The notes: generated from the letters alone by a model not told the origin. A stretch of 56,545 bases of DNA from an uncultured Bacteroidales bacterium (GCA_910586395.1 CAJUFX010000013.1:1-56545); one strand, 5' to 3'; positions 7,970 to 16,634 are shown, numbered from the stretch's first letter. Made by a program: numbers and translations.

Positions 7970-8722
7970 ATGAAAAATAACATTTGCACGGCCATCATCG
8001 TCGCCGGCGGCAAAGGCCTGCGTTTAGATCCGGCACACCCTAAGCAATATCTTCCGTTGGCTGGAAAGCCCATTCTGATCCATACGCTCGAACGTTTTTA
8101 CGACTGCGGCCTGTTTGAACGGTGCGTTGTCGCATTGCCCGCCGCCGACCTGGCGGGTTGGCCGACCTTATGCGGACGCCATCACCTTGACCGCGCCTTT
8201 TTCGAAGCCGTGGCCGGCGGAGCGACACGCTTTGACTCCGTGCAAGCCGGCCTGGGCGCGCTGACCCGACATTATAATAATACCGCAGCCAAAGCCTCGA
8301 ATGACATCTGGGTGGCCGTACACGATGGCGTACGCCCGCTCATAGGCAAAGCCTTTCTGCAAGCCTGCCTGCAGGCCGCTTTCAAGTACGGCAACGCCGT
8401 ACCGGCCCTGCCGCCCGTAGAAAGCTTCAGATACCTTGAAACCTTGGACACGACGGAGGCCGCCAACCGCCCCATTGACCGCAACCGCCTGCGCAGTTTA
8501 CAGACACCGCAATGCGCACGTTTATCGCGGCTGTCGGCGGCTTTTGACCGCGCCGCCGCCTTGCCCGAAACCGAAAAAGCCACCCGCTTTACCGACGAAG
8601 CCACCGTGCTGGAATATGACGGCGACCGCATCCATCTTTGCGAAGGCTCCCCCTTCAACCTTAAAATCACCCGGCCGATCGACCTGCAATGGGCCGAACT
8701 CGCGCTGACTTCCGGACTTTGA
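7970..8722 (+). CDS. ispD: 2-C-methyl-D-erythritol 4-phosphate cytidylyltransferase
   Basis: Third step of the MEP isoprenoid pathway: attaches CMP to methylerythritol 4-phosphate. The 250-residue protein shows the nucleotide-binding start AIIVAGGKGLRLD with PKQYLPLAGKPIL (24-36), VAVHDGVRPLI around residue 120, and a TPQ motif. It is slightly longer than the usual 220-235 residues, with a loop around 80-100. It lies between queA and ruvC on the same strand. Confidence 0.94.
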   Translation: MKNNICTAIIVAGGKGLRLDPAHPKQYLPLAGKPILIHTLERFYDCGLFERCVVALPAADLAGWPTLCGRHHLDRAFFEAVAGGATRFDSVQAGLGALTRHYNNTAAKASNDIWVAVHDGVRPLIGKAFLQACLQAAFKYGNAVPALPPVESFRYLETLDTTEAANRPIDRNRLRSLQTPQCARLSRLSAAFDRAAALPETEKATRFTDEATVLEYDGDRIHLCEGSPFNLKITRPIDLQWAELALTSGL

Positions 8723-8766
8723 ACGAAGACGCACAGACCGCACGAAAATACGACACCTATTCGGAC

Positions 8767-9420
8767 ATGACCCCGATCGACCGTAACGACAACGCCTCCA
8801 AAACCATTTTAGGCATAGACCCCGGCACCCTGCTCATGGGCTTCGGACTCGTCGAAGCGTGCGGTTCCCGCATCACCTACATCGACATGGGCGTACTGGA
8901 CTTACGCCGCGAAGACGATCCGCTCGTCAAGCTCAACCGCATACAGGCCGAAGTAAACCGCCTCATCGACCGTCACCGTCCGGACGCCCTCGCGATTGAA
9001 TCGCCCTTTTACGGCAAAAACCCGCAGTCGCTTATCAAACTCGGACGCGCCCAAGGCGTGGCCATCGCGGCCGCCATGGCCCGCGGACTCCGGGTTTTCG
9101 AATACGCGCCCCTCCGCATCAAACAATCCATTACCGGAAACGGCAACGCCTCCAAAGAACAAGTATGCCAAATGCTGTACCGGATCCTGAATCTGGGCGG
9201 TGACCGTCCCAAACATTTCGACGCCAGCGATGCCTTGGGCGCGGCCGTATGCCACGCGCTCCAAAACCGTTTCGAAGATCTCGCACAAGCTTGCCCGGCG
9301 CCCGACGGAATTAAACAGTTGCGCGCCACCGGCGTCGGCCACAAAGCCGGAGCCGGGCATAAAAAAAAGCCCTCCTCGTGGGAGAGCTTTCTCAATCAAC
9401 ATCCGGACCGCGTCAAGTAA
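8767..9420 (+). CDS. ruvC: Holliday junction resolvase RuvC
   Basis: Dimeric endonuclease that cuts Holliday junctions with RuvAB. The 217-residue protein carries the four catalytic acids: D18 in LGIDPGT, E78 in AIESPFYGKN, and D152/D155 in FDASDALGAA. I chose the ATG at 8767 (MTPIDRN) rather than an upstream ATG that overlaps ispD. The C-terminal tail (about 180-217) is basic and ends in SWESFLNQHPDRVK, which I associate with Bacteroidota RuvC. The DNA coding for that tail also forms the terminator of the opposing greA-HIT operon. Confidence 0.94.
   Translation: MTPIDRNDNASKTILGIDPGTLLMGFGLVEACGSRITYIDMGVLDLRREDDPLVKLNRIQAEVNRLIDRHRPDALAIESPFYGKNPQSLIKLGRAQGVAIAAAMARGLRVFEYAPLRIKQSITGNGNASKEQVCQMLYRILNLGGDRPKHFDASDALGAAVCHALQNRFEDLAQACPAPDGIKQLRATGVGHKAGAGHKKKPSSWESFLNQHPDRVK
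9359..9395 (-). terminator. Intrinsic terminator of the greA-HIT operon, inside the 3' end of ruvC
   Basis: Read on the minus strand, AGCTCTCC pairs with GGAGGGCT (one G-U pair) and is followed at once by a run of eight T. It lies just past the HIT stop codon. On the plus strand the same bases encode the KKKPSSWESF part of RuvC. Confidence 0.7.
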
Positions 9421-9444
9421 AGGAAGCGACCGACAGACAGCCCG

Positions 9445-9837
9445 CTACAGCTTTTCGGCAATCGCCGCCGCCAAGGCCTTGAATTCATCCTCGGACAATC
9501 GCAACTTTTCCTTACGGAAATCAATATCGTTCACACCGTGTATCGGTACGAGATGGATATGCGCGTGCGGCACTTCCAACCCAATGACGCTCATCCCGAT
9601 CTTAGGCGCCGGACAAACCTGAATCAAGGCTTTCGACACCTGCTTGGCAAAAGCCATCAGATGTCCGAGTTCCTCGTCGCTCAAATCGAAAATATAATCG
9701 ACTTCGCGCTTGGGCACCACCAACGTATGCCCCTTGGCGATAGGCGAAATATCCAAAAAAGCGAACGCATGTTCGTTTTCCCCCACCTTATAGCAAGGAA
9801 TCTCGCCGGCAATGATTTTTGAAAAAACTGTGGCCAT
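9445..9837 (-). CDS. HIT family nucleotide-binding hydrolase
   Basis: A 130-residue histidine-triad protein. The triad is H91-A-H93-I-H95 in the VPHAHIHLVPI motif, with the N-terminal half FSKIIAGEIPCYKV typical of the Hint/PKCI-like branch. Members hydrolyse AMP conjugates such as AMP-lysine; the natural substrate in bacteria is mostly unknown. The ATG at 9837 was chosen because upstream codons overlap greA. It follows greA by 32 bases and likely shares its message. Confidence 0.92.
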   Translation of the reverse strand: MATVFSKIIAGEIPCYKVGENEHAFAFLDISPIAKGHTLVVPKREVDYIFDLSDEELGHLMAFAKQVSKALIQVCPAPKIGMSVIGLEVPHAHIHLVPIHGVNDIDFRKEKLRLSEDEFKALAAAIAEKL

Positions 9838-9869
9838 ATCTCCGTCGTATTTTTTATGTTCGGACAACC

Positions 9870-10343
9870 CTATCGCGAAATCTCCGTAATCTCGAACGGA
9901 ATCGTACCGGCCGGCACCGTAATATCGACCTTGTCGCCGACACACTTACCCAACAAGCCTTGCGCGATGGGCGAACTGACGGATATCTTGCCGGTCTTCA
10001 AGTCCGCTTCGTTTTCCGGCACAAGCGTATAGGACATCTGCGCGCCGTTCTTAAGATTCTTGATTTTCACCGTTGACAACAGCAAAACCTTGGACGTATC
10101 CAATTTGGACTCATCCAAAATCCGCGCGTTGGCCAGTTCCTGCTGCAATTTCGCGATTTTGAGCTCACACAATCCCTGGGCTTCCTTGGCGGCATCATAT
10201 TCGGCATTCTCCGACAAATCCCCCTTGTCACGCGCCTCCGCAATCTGCTTGGAGATATTGGGACGCTCCACTTTCACGAGACGGTCCAATTCGTCTTTGA
10301 GTTTTTGCAAACCCTCCTTGCTGTAATACTTAATCTGTGCCAT
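9870..10343 (-). CDS. greA: Transcription elongation factor GreA
   Basis: Rescues backtracked RNA polymerase by stimulating cleavage of the nascent RNA through the secondary channel. The 157-residue protein has the N-terminal coiled coil (about 1-75) with the acidic tip D42/E45 in GDLSENAEYDAAKEAQ. A C-terminal FKBP-like globular domain includes PENEADLKTGKISVSSPIAQGLLG. The start is the ATG at 10343 (MAQIKYY). The leader between its promoter and start contains a terminator-like hairpin. Confidence 0.96.
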   Translation of the reverse strand: MAQIKYYSKEGLQKLKDELDRLVKVERPNISKQIAEARDKGDLSENAEYDAAKEAQGLCELKIAKLQQELANARILDESKLDTSKVLLLSTVKIKNLKNGAQMSYTLVPENEADLKTGKISVSSPIAQGLLGKCVGDKVDITVPAGTIPFEITEISR

Positions 10344-10355
10344 AACGCTGTAAAT

Positions 10356-10391
10356 AAAAAACAAAAAACCCCCGCGAACACATCGCAGAGG
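10356..10391 (-). terminator. Terminator-like hairpin in the greA leader (possible attenuator)
   Basis: On the minus strand, CCTCTGCGA pairs with TCGCGGGGG through nine pairs (two G-U) around a short loop. TTTTTTGTTTTTT follows. It lies after the predicted start of transcription and 13 bases before the greA ATG. No minus-strand gene lies immediately upstream that would need a terminator here. Confidence 0.6.
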
Positions 10392-10415
10392 CATCCAATA
10401 CATAAAACAACGGGA

Positions 10416-10423
10416 CAAAGGTA
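10416..10423 (-). promoter_or_regulatory. -7 box of the greA promoter
   Basis: TACCTTTG on the minus strand, about 73 bases upstream of the greA ATG. The -33 element is not clear, although the region upstream is A+T-rich. Confidence 0.5.
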
Positions 10424-10438
10424 CGCTTTTTTTTTGAA

Positions 10439-10470
10439 TTTGCGAATCTCTCGGTTTTTATCTAACTTTG
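10439..10470 (+). promoter_or_regulatory. Promoter directly in front of the lipoprotein gene at 10478
   Basis: TTTG, 20 bases, TAACTTTG (10463-10470). The ATG follows only 7 bases after the box, so the message would have almost no leader. Confidence 0.6.
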
Positions 10471-10477
10471 GGGAATC

Positions 10478-10966
10478 ATGAATGGTTTATTTTCCCGTCC
10501 GACCGTCCGGTGCAGCCTTTCTATCGGGTTGATTTCCGTTGCCGCCGTCTTGTTCTGCGCCTGCCCCGGCCCGGACGAATTCCGAAAGGTACCTGTTCCG
10601 CCCGTACAACTGCGGATCTACCCTTACGGCATGGACAATGAACTCGGACCGGTCGGCAACCATAAGACCTTCCCGAATTACGGCTACGCCGGCATCGTTG
10701 TCTATCACTTTACCGAGACCGACTATCTGGCCTATGATCTGGCCTGCCCCAACGACTACGAATACGGATGCCAAGTAACCTACCGTCCCCGGGATCTGAA
10801 CCTGACCTGCGAAGGATGCCGGGACTGCAAGGATTGCGGATCGGGTTGCGGCACCGTGTACAGCATCCTGACCGGCTTTCCGGAGAAAGGGCACCGGCCC
10901 AATCCGCTACATATTTATTCTACCCGCTGGGATCCCGCGACCCAAACGCTGTTGGTCTATAACTAA
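10478..10966 (+). CDS. Cysteine-rich lipoprotein of unknown function
   Basis: A 162-residue exported protein. The N-terminus has basic residues, a hydrophobic stretch, and a lipobox-like FCAC with C29 as the lipidation candidate. A Cys cluster follows: C90, C98, then C111, C114, C117, C120 and C124 in a CxxCxxCxxC-type run. The CPN start and later cysteines recall Rieske-like lipoproteins, but I see no CxH ligand pairs. Metal binding or disulfides are both possible. It is followed 16 bases later by another exported protein and may be cotranscribed with it. No function assigned. Confidence 0.75.
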   Translation: MNGLFSRPTVRCSLSIGLISVAAVLFCACPGPDEFRKVPVPPVQLRIYPYGMDNELGPVGNHKTFPNYGYAGIVVYHFTETDYLAYDLACPNDYEYGCQVTYRPRDLNLTCEGCRDCKDCGSGCGTVYSILTGFPEKGHRPNPLHIYSTRWDPATQTLLVYN

Positions 10967-10982
10967 ACAAAAACTCATAACC

Positions 10983-11759
10983 ATGAAAAGAATCTTTTTT
11001 TTCGCCCTGGCTTTCTGCGGCCTCATGGCCGGACTGCACGGGCAGGCTTCCATCACATTGCGGGACGGCAGCCTTAAGAGACTGACTCAAGAAGAGCAGG
11101 ACAGCATCGTATTCGTACACCCGACTTTTACGGACGGCACCGTACTGTTCCGTAACGGCCAACGCAGCCAAGCCGAGATGAATTACAACTGCTACAGCCA
11201 GCAACTGCTGTTCAAACAAAAGAACGCCAAAGGTGAAACTGAAATTTTAAGCGTCTCGAACATGCCCGACATCATGATGGTCTCCATCGCCGACATGACG
11301 TTCATGCCGGTCGGCAACACACTGGCGGAAATCCTCATCGACGACCGCGTCTCGCTGCTTTCCTCGCGCAAGGTATCCAGCACGGAAAAAAAGACCGGCG
11401 CTTACGGCACGGGCGGCAATACGGCCTCCATCAGCAACCTGACGAGTTTTGACGCCGGCTCGGCCGTATCCCAAGGTTCCACGGCCGACGGCGGCTCGAC
11501 CGCCTATGCCTCTTCCGGGGCGGGCGCTGGCCTTGACCGGAGTTCGTTCGGCCCCAATTCCACGCTGACGGTCAACACCCGACTTTTTCTCATGAAAGAC
11601 ATGAAAATCATCCCGCTCACAAAAAAGAACCTGCTGAAATCCTTCCCCAAAAGCGCGGCTTTCATCGAACAATATTTCGCGAACAACAAAGTGGATTTGT
11701 CCGACGCCGAACAAATGACGACTTTGATAGGCCTGTGCCTGAACGAAGAGAAAAAATAG
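10983..11759 (+). CDS. Exported protein of unknown function with Gly/Ser/Ala-rich middle
   Basis: A 258-residue protein with a clear signal peptide (about 1-20, ending GLHGQA). The first half (25-120) contains alternating polar and hydrophobic segments. Residues about 138-188 are low in complexity (Gly, Ser, Ala, Thr). The C-terminal part (about 190-258) is basic and then acidic, and begins TVNTRLFLMKDMKIIPL. I recognise no family. It is followed by a strong terminator, so with the preceding lipoprotein gene it makes a self-contained two-gene unit just upstream of the T9SS operon. Confidence 0.75.
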   Translation: MKRIFFFALAFCGLMAGLHGQASITLRDGSLKRLTQEEQDSIVFVHPTFTDGTVLFRNGQRSQAEMNYNCYSQQLLFKQKNAKGETEILSVSNMPDIMMVSIADMTFMPVGNTLAEILIDDRVSLLSSRKVSSTEKKTGAYGTGGNTASISNLTSFDAGSAVSQGSTADGGSTAYASSGAGAGLDRSSFGPNSTLTVNTRLFLMKDMKIIPLTKKNLLKSFPKSAAFIEQYFANNKVDLSDAEQMTTLIGLCLNEEKK

Positions 11760-11791
11760 CGTCTTTCCGTTTTTCAACCTATTCCGATATG

Positions 11792-11825
11792 AAAGGGCGG
11801 CTCGTGCGGAGCCGCCCTTTTGCTT
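11792..11825 (+). terminator. Terminator after the 10983 gene
   Basis: AAAGGGCGGCTC and GAGCCGCCCTTT form a perfect 12-base stem with a 6-base loop, followed by T-rich sequence. It can work in both directions. It separates the exported-protein pair from the porP promoter. Confidence 0.85.
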
Positions 11826-11830
11826 GAAAC

Positions 11831-11861
11831 TTGAAAATAATCCGAATTTTTCCTAACTTTG
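11831..11861 (+). promoter_or_regulatory. Promoter of the porPKLMN operon
   Basis: TTG, 20 bases, then TAACTTTG (11854-11861). The predicted start is near 11868, giving a leader of about 75 bases before the porP ATG. No other promoter of this form is obvious before porN. Confidence 0.65.
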
Positions 11862-11941
11862 CGCGTTAAACCGGCGTTATACGCCTTATGATTCTTTGTA
11901 TCATTCCGCGATAAAGATACAAGGATTCAGTTTTTTATGAT

Positions 11942-12913
11942 ATGAAGAAACGCGCCTTTGTATTCGTTTTGGGCGGTTGCCTTTGGTGGGCGATCGGTTG
12001 TTTTGTCGGATTACAGGCGCAACAGAACGTGCAATTTACACAATATATGCTCAATACACTGTCTTATAATCCGGGTTTCGCAGGCCTTTCCAACGGTCTG
12101 TGCGCATCCGCGCTATACAGGCAACAATGGGGCAATATTTACGACGGCACGGGCGAAGACAAGACCCGGGTATCCCCGTGGAACATCCTTGTTTTGGCGG
12201 ACGCGCCCGTCAAAGTGCTCAAAGGCGCGTTGAGCATGGAAATCATGTCGGACAACATCGGTTATTTCAGCGACATTACGTTCAAATTCGGATACGCCTA
12301 CCACTTGCAGACTTCCTTCGGAAAGATCGGTCTGGGTGTTCAGGGCGCGTTCCTGAACAAAAAAGCCAAATACAGCAATTTCAAACCCGAAACGTCCGGC
12401 GATCCGGTGTTGGACGGCAAAGGCGACGAGAGCGCCTTTTTCGGCGATGTCTCGGTCGGCGCCTACCTGCAAGGGTCCCGCGATTATTTTGTCGGTGTGT
12501 CGGTCAGCCGTATCATTCCGCAACATAACGAAGATTTGGGCTACCGTATCCAATGCCCGCTCGTTACCGTAAACGGCGGTTACAATTTCGGCTTCCCCTC
12601 GTTGCCGAAAGTCCAGTTCACCGCCACCGGCTTCCTGCAGACCGACTTCAAGGCTGTAGATTGGAGTTTGAGCGCCTTGGCGACATTCAACCGGTTGTTT
12701 TGGACCGGCCTTTCGTTCCGCATGGATGCGGTTTCGGTGTTGGCCGGCGTCAATATTTCGAAATTCCGTATCGGATTGGCATATGATATTGCCACAACCC
12801 GGCTGATCAAAGCCTCCGCCATGGGTGGGAGCCTTGAAGTATTTGTCAAATACTGTTTCAGTCTGGACGCGGACAAGGTCAATACCGAATATAAAAACGC
12901 GCGATACCTTTAA
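11942..12913 (+). CDS. porP: T9SS outer-membrane protein, PorP/SprF family
   Basis: A 323-residue outer-membrane beta-barrel protein. The signal peptide (about 1-27) ends at LQAQ. Just after it comes the family hallmark QFTQYMLNTLSYNPGFAG, and alternating amphipathic strands run to the C-terminus (VKYCFSL). Members are needed for T9SS secretion and some, as SprF, for a specific cargo. Position as first gene of the porPKLMN order supports PorP rather than a stand-alone SprF paralogue. Confidence 0.92.
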   Translation: MKKRAFVFVLGGCLWWAIGCFVGLQAQQNVQFTQYMLNTLSYNPGFAGLSNGLCASALYRQQWGNIYDGTGEDKTRVSPWNILVLADAPVKVLKGALSMEIMSDNIGYFSDITFKFGYAYHLQTSFGKIGLGVQGAFLNKKAKYSNFKPETSGDPVLDGKGDESAFFGDVSVGAYLQGSRDYFVGVSVSRIIPQHNEDLGYRIQCPLVTVNGGYNFGFPSLPKVQFTATGFLQTDFKAVDWSLSALATFNRLFWTGLSFRMDAVSVLAGVNISKFRIGLAYDIATTRLIKASAMGGSLEVFVKYCFSLDADKVNTEYKNARYL

Positions 12914-12941
12914 TTTGTAATTTTAATACCTTCACATACCT

Positions 12942-14321
12942 ATGAAAAACCTGAAGAGTTTGTTAGACATCCGGAACACGACCCTCCTGCTGATCGGTTT
13001 GTTCCTGATGTTCGGCTGCGGCGGCGGAACCAACGGTGAATTGGTCGGTCTGCCGGGACGGGCGAGTTTTGAACAGCCTACTCCTTTCGGCATGGTTTAC
13101 ATTCCCGGCGGCAGTTTTATGCGCGGCACGGGCAGCAACGACCCGTCCTATCAGTTGCTCAATGCCAGAAGAGTCAGTATTTCGGCTTTCTATATGGACG
13201 AGACCGAAATCACGAATAACGAGTACCGCCAATTCGTACAATATGTTTCCGACTCGATCATGAGACGGATGTTGGGCGAAACGTACCCGGAATTCCTTAT
13301 AGAATCCACCGATGAGGAAAGCGAAACCGAACCGGCCATCAACTGGCGCACCAAACTCAAACCCGGTATGGAAAACGACGAAGCCTTGGCCGACTTCTAT
13401 CTGCCCGTGGAGGAACGCTTCGAACATCGCAAGGAAGTGGACGTCCGCAAGTTGAATTACGTCTATTATACATACGATTACGAAGGTGCCGCGCGTAAAA
13501 GCAACGATTTTTCCGAAGTTACGCCGGATCCGGACATCTATTACGGGTCGTTCGTCAGTCGTCCGCAAAGCATGCTTTCGCGCCAGCGTTTCGTCAGAAA
13601 ACATATCGTGAACGTCTATCCCGATACGCTCTGTTGGATTTTCGACTGGTCGTATTCGTACAACGAACCGATGGTGGCCAACTACTTCAGCAGCCCCATG
13701 TACGACCACTATCCCGTTGTGGGCGTCAATTGGAAGCAGGCCAACGCCTTCTGCGTCTGGAGAAGCCGCATGTACAACGCCGGGCTGAGTGCCAAAGGAT
13801 ATCCGAACGCCCAGTCGTTCCGCCTGCCGACCGAAGCCGAATGGGAATACGCGGCACGCGGTGGCCTGAGCGAAAATCCGTATCCGTGGGGTGGGCCTTA
13901 TGCCCGCAACATCAACGGTTGCGTTTTGGGCAACTTCAAACCCGGACGCGGCAACTATACGCTCGACGGCTCGCTCTATCCCTGTATCGTAGGCCATTAT
14001 TCGCCCAACGACTGGGGATTGTACGACATGATGGGCAATGTTTCCGAATGGTGCATCGACGCTTACGACGAATCCATCGCCAACGTTCACGACTTCAACC
14101 CCGTATTTACTTACGATGCGGCTGATGAAGACGGCGTCGGTCTGAAACGTAAAGTCATCAAGGGCGGTTCGTTCAAAGATTTCGCCGAATTGGCCAAAAT
14201 CCAATACCGGGCCTTCGAATATCAGGACTCCTGCAAATCGTATGTCGGCTTCCGTTGCGTCCAGTCCTATCTGGGACGTGGCAAAAACGCCGGCAACACG
14301 TCGGGATCCAACGTATATTAA
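12942..14321 (+). CDS. porK: T9SS ring lipoprotein PorK/GldK
   Basis: A 459-residue lipoprotein with C26 in the MFGCGGG lipobox. The body is a formylglycine-generating-enzyme-like (sulfatase-modifying) fold, seen in FGMVYIPGGSFMRGTGSNDP, DETEITNNEYRQF, RLPTEAEWEYAARGG and YDMMGNVSEWCIDAY. In P. gingivalis PorK forms a large periplasmic ring with PorN under the outer membrane. The FGE fold here is structural. The next gene, porL, is 47 bases away. Confidence 0.96.
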   Translation: MKNLKSLLDIRNTTLLLIGLFLMFGCGGGTNGELVGLPGRASFEQPTPFGMVYIPGGSFMRGTGSNDPSYQLLNARRVSISAFYMDETEITNNEYRQFVQYVSDSIMRRMLGETYPEFLIESTDEESETEPAINWRTKLKPGMENDEALADFYLPVEERFEHRKEVDVRKLNYVYYTYDYEGAARKSNDFSEVTPDPDIYYGSFVSRPQSMLSRQRFVRKHIVNVYPDTLCWIFDWSYSYNEPMVANYFSSPMYDHYPVVGVNWKQANAFCVWRSRMYNAGLSAKGYPNAQSFRLPTEAEWEYAARGGLSENPYPWGGPYARNINGCVLGNFKPGRGNYTLDGSLYPCIVGHYSPNDWGLYDMMGNVSEWCIDAYDESIANVHDFNPVFTYDAADEDGVGLKRKVIKGGSFKDFAELAKIQYRAFEYQDSCKSYVGFRCVQSYLGRGKNAGNTSGSNVY

Positions 14322-14368
14322 AAATCAAAATAAGCACGTATCACTTCAAAATCCGTTAACGTAGAATC

Positions 14369-15073
14369 ATGGGAATAGCGAAAATCGTCGAGAGCAAGGC
14401 GTATAAAACATTCATGGCGTACCTCTATGGTTGGGGGGCTTCCATTGTTATTGTCGGCGCTTTGTTTAAAATCAACCACTATCCGGGGGCCAACCTCATG
14501 TTGATCGTCGGCATGAGTATCGAGGCCATCATCTTTTTCTTTTCGGTATTTGAACCGCCTCACAAGGAAATAGATTGGACGAAAGTTTATCCCGAACTGC
14601 GCGAAGGCGCCGAACCTGCGACGGAAAGCCCGGCGAGAGGCGGAGGCGGCTCCTCGAATCCGTTTTCGGCCAAAATCGATGAGATGTTCGAGAAGGCCAA
14701 TATCACGTCGGAAATGTTCGACAAACTGGGAGACGGACTGGCCAAGTTGGCTCAAACGACAACGGCTATCAACAACGTGACGAACGTTGTAAGCGCCAAC
14801 GACCAGTACGCCGGTGAGCTGCAAAAGATGACCGACCAGCTCGTCAAACTCAACGACTTTTACGCCAATCAGATGCAAGTCTCCACGAAACAGATGGAAG
14901 ACACGCGTAAATTGCAGGACAACATGAACGTGATCATGGAGAACCTGAGCAGTTCGCTGGAAGACGCACAGAGGTACAAAACGGAGATTAACGAATTATC
15001 GCAAAAGGTAGCGGCGCTCAATGCCATGTACGGCAAAATGCTGGGGGCGTTATCGACGGTAAACAACAAATAA
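14369..15073 (+). CDS. porL: T9SS/gliding motor inner-membrane protein PorL/GldL
   Basis: A 234-residue protein with two N-terminal membrane helices (about 15-36 and 41-61) and a long cytoplasmic coiled-coil tail (about 110-234). The start MGIAKIVESKAYKTFMAYLYGWGAS is characteristic of GldL/PorL. The second helix carries E52 in GMSIEAIIFF, in the place of the conserved membrane glutamate tied to proton use by the GldL-GldM motor. A glycine/serine-rich linker lies at about 91-96. Confidence 0.96.
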   Translation: MGIAKIVESKAYKTFMAYLYGWGASIVIVGALFKINHYPGANLMLIVGMSIEAIIFFFSVFEPPHKEIDWTKVYPELREGAEPATESPARGGGGSSNPFSAKIDEMFEKANITSEMFDKLGDGLAKLAQTTTAINNVTNVVSANDQYAGELQKMTDQLVKLNDFYANQMQVSTKQMEDTRKLQDNMNVIMENLSSSLEDAQRYKTEINELSQKVAALNAMYGKMLGALSTVNNK

Positions 15074-15086
15074 GGGGCACGAGTCT

Positions 15087-16634
15087 ATGAGTGGACAGAA
15101 CGAGACGCCACGTCAGAAAATGATCGGGATGATGTACCTGGTCTATACGGCGTTATTGGCTCTTAACGTTTCGACAGACGTACTGAAATCCTTTCTCGTC
15201 GTGAACAACGCGATGGAAGAAACGATTGTCAACATCGGCAAGAAAGTGACTTCCGCCTACGATATGATGCAGAACGCCTATGTCGTCAATCCGGCCAAGA
15301 CGCAGGATGCATGGGACAAGGCGCAAATCGTGAAGCAAAAGTGCGAAGAAATGCGCAGCTATCTGGACGAAGTGAAAACGGGCCTGATCGCCGCCTGCGA
15401 ACACGTCCCGATGGAAGTTGCCGCCACATTGACCGCCTATGACATCCAACGCCAGGATAATTTCGATGATCCGACGCACTACTTTATCGGTGAAAGCGAA
15501 GACGGTTCGGCCGGCGAAGCCCATGTTTTGAAACAGAAACTGACGGCATTCCGGAACGACATGCATGAAATCCTCGGCGCGGACTCGACGAAAGTGCCGC
15601 TGGACGCGTTACGTACCGATAAAGAATATGAGGTAAGTTGGGAAATGGAACATTTCTACCACATGATCGTTGTGGCGGACTTGGCCATGCTCAACAAATT
15701 CTATTCCGAAGTCCTAAACGCCGAATTCAACGTCGTTTCGCAACTTTATGCCGGCATCAGCGACAACGACTTCAAGTTTGACCAAATTGAAGCGCGCGCC
15801 ATTGCCAAATCCAACTATGTTATGGTGGGGCAACAGTTCGAAGCGGAAATCTTCGTGGCGGCCTACGACTCAAAATCCGAACTGTCGGCCACGATTGGCG
15901 GCACGACCTATAAGGGAGAGAATGGCGTCGTCAAGTTCAAACGGGCGGCGACAACGATAGGCGAACAGAAAGTCAGCGGCATGATTGCGGTGCCGGCCGC
16001 TTACGGTATCAAGGAATATCCGTTCTCCATGTCGTATATCGTAGCGGAACCGACGGCCACCGTATCGGCCGACGCCATGAACGTATTGTATGTGGGCGTA
16101 GATAACCCGATTTCCGCCTTGGCGGCCGGCATCGCCGACGCCAATACGAAAGTGACGATGACGAACGGCACGCTGACCAAGGAAAAAGCCGGCAAATACA
16201 TCGCCCGCGTAACCAAACCCGGCGTACAGGCGGTCATCAGCGTCTATGCCGTTGAAAACGGTAAAGAACAGTTGATGGGCAGTCAGACCTACCGCGTGAA
16301 GCGTGTCCCCGACCCGGTAGCGCGCATCAACGGTCAGGCCGAAGGAGTAAAAAACATCGACAAGAATACGTTGGCCAATGCCGGCGGTCTGCTTGTCAGC
16401 ATGAAAGACTTCGAATTCCAGTTGTCGATCCGGATCGGCTCTTTCAGTCTGCAGATTTCCAAAGGCCAGGAACTGACGAACGTCATGCGTTCGAACAGCA
16501 ACCGCTTCACGGACGACATGGTGCAGAACATCCAGCGCTGCAAACGCGGCGACAAGATATTCATTCAGGATATTGTAGCACAAATGCCGGACGGCAACCG
16601 GTCTTTGGGTGACATGATTTTAACGATTAAGTAA
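15087..16634 (+). CDS. porM: T9SS/gliding motor protein PorM/GldM
   Basis: A 515-residue inner-membrane protein with one N-terminal helix (about 14-33). The start ETPRQKMIGMMYLVYTALLALNVSTDVL is near-diagnostic for GldM/PorM and includes R9 just before the helix. The long periplasmic part would hold the four stacked domains that span the periplasm and contact the PorK-PorN ring. It starts 13 bases after porL, in keeping with the fixed L-M complex. Confidence 0.97.
   Translation: MSGQNETPRQKMIGMMYLVYTALLALNVSTDVLKSFLVVNNAMEETIVNIGKKVTSAYDMMQNAYVVNPAKTQDAWDKAQIVKQKCEEMRSYLDEVKTGLIAACEHVPMEVAATLTAYDIQRQDNFDDPTHYFIGESEDGSAGEAHVLKQKLTAFRNDMHEILGADSTKVPLDALRTDKEYEVSWEMEHFYHMIVVADLAMLNKFYSEVLNAEFNVVSQLYAGISDNDFKFDQIEARAIAKSNYVMVGQQFEAEIFVAAYDSKSELSATIGGTTYKGENGVVKFKRAATTIGEQKVSGMIAVPAAYGIKEYPFSMSYIVAEPTATVSADAMNVLYVGVDNPISALAAGIADANTKVTMTNGTLTKEKAGKYIARVTKPGVQAVISVYAVENGKEQLMGSQTYRVKRVPDPVARINGQAEGVKNIDKNTLANAGGLLVSMKDFEFQLSIRIGSFSLQISKGQELTNVMRSNSNRFTDDMVQNIQRCKRGDKIFIQDIVAQMPDGNRSLGDMILTIK

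Noticed and set aside
10478..10966. Rieske iron-sulfur protein
   Set aside because: The cysteine pattern is suggestive, but the CxH ligand pairs are absent, so I leave it as unknown.
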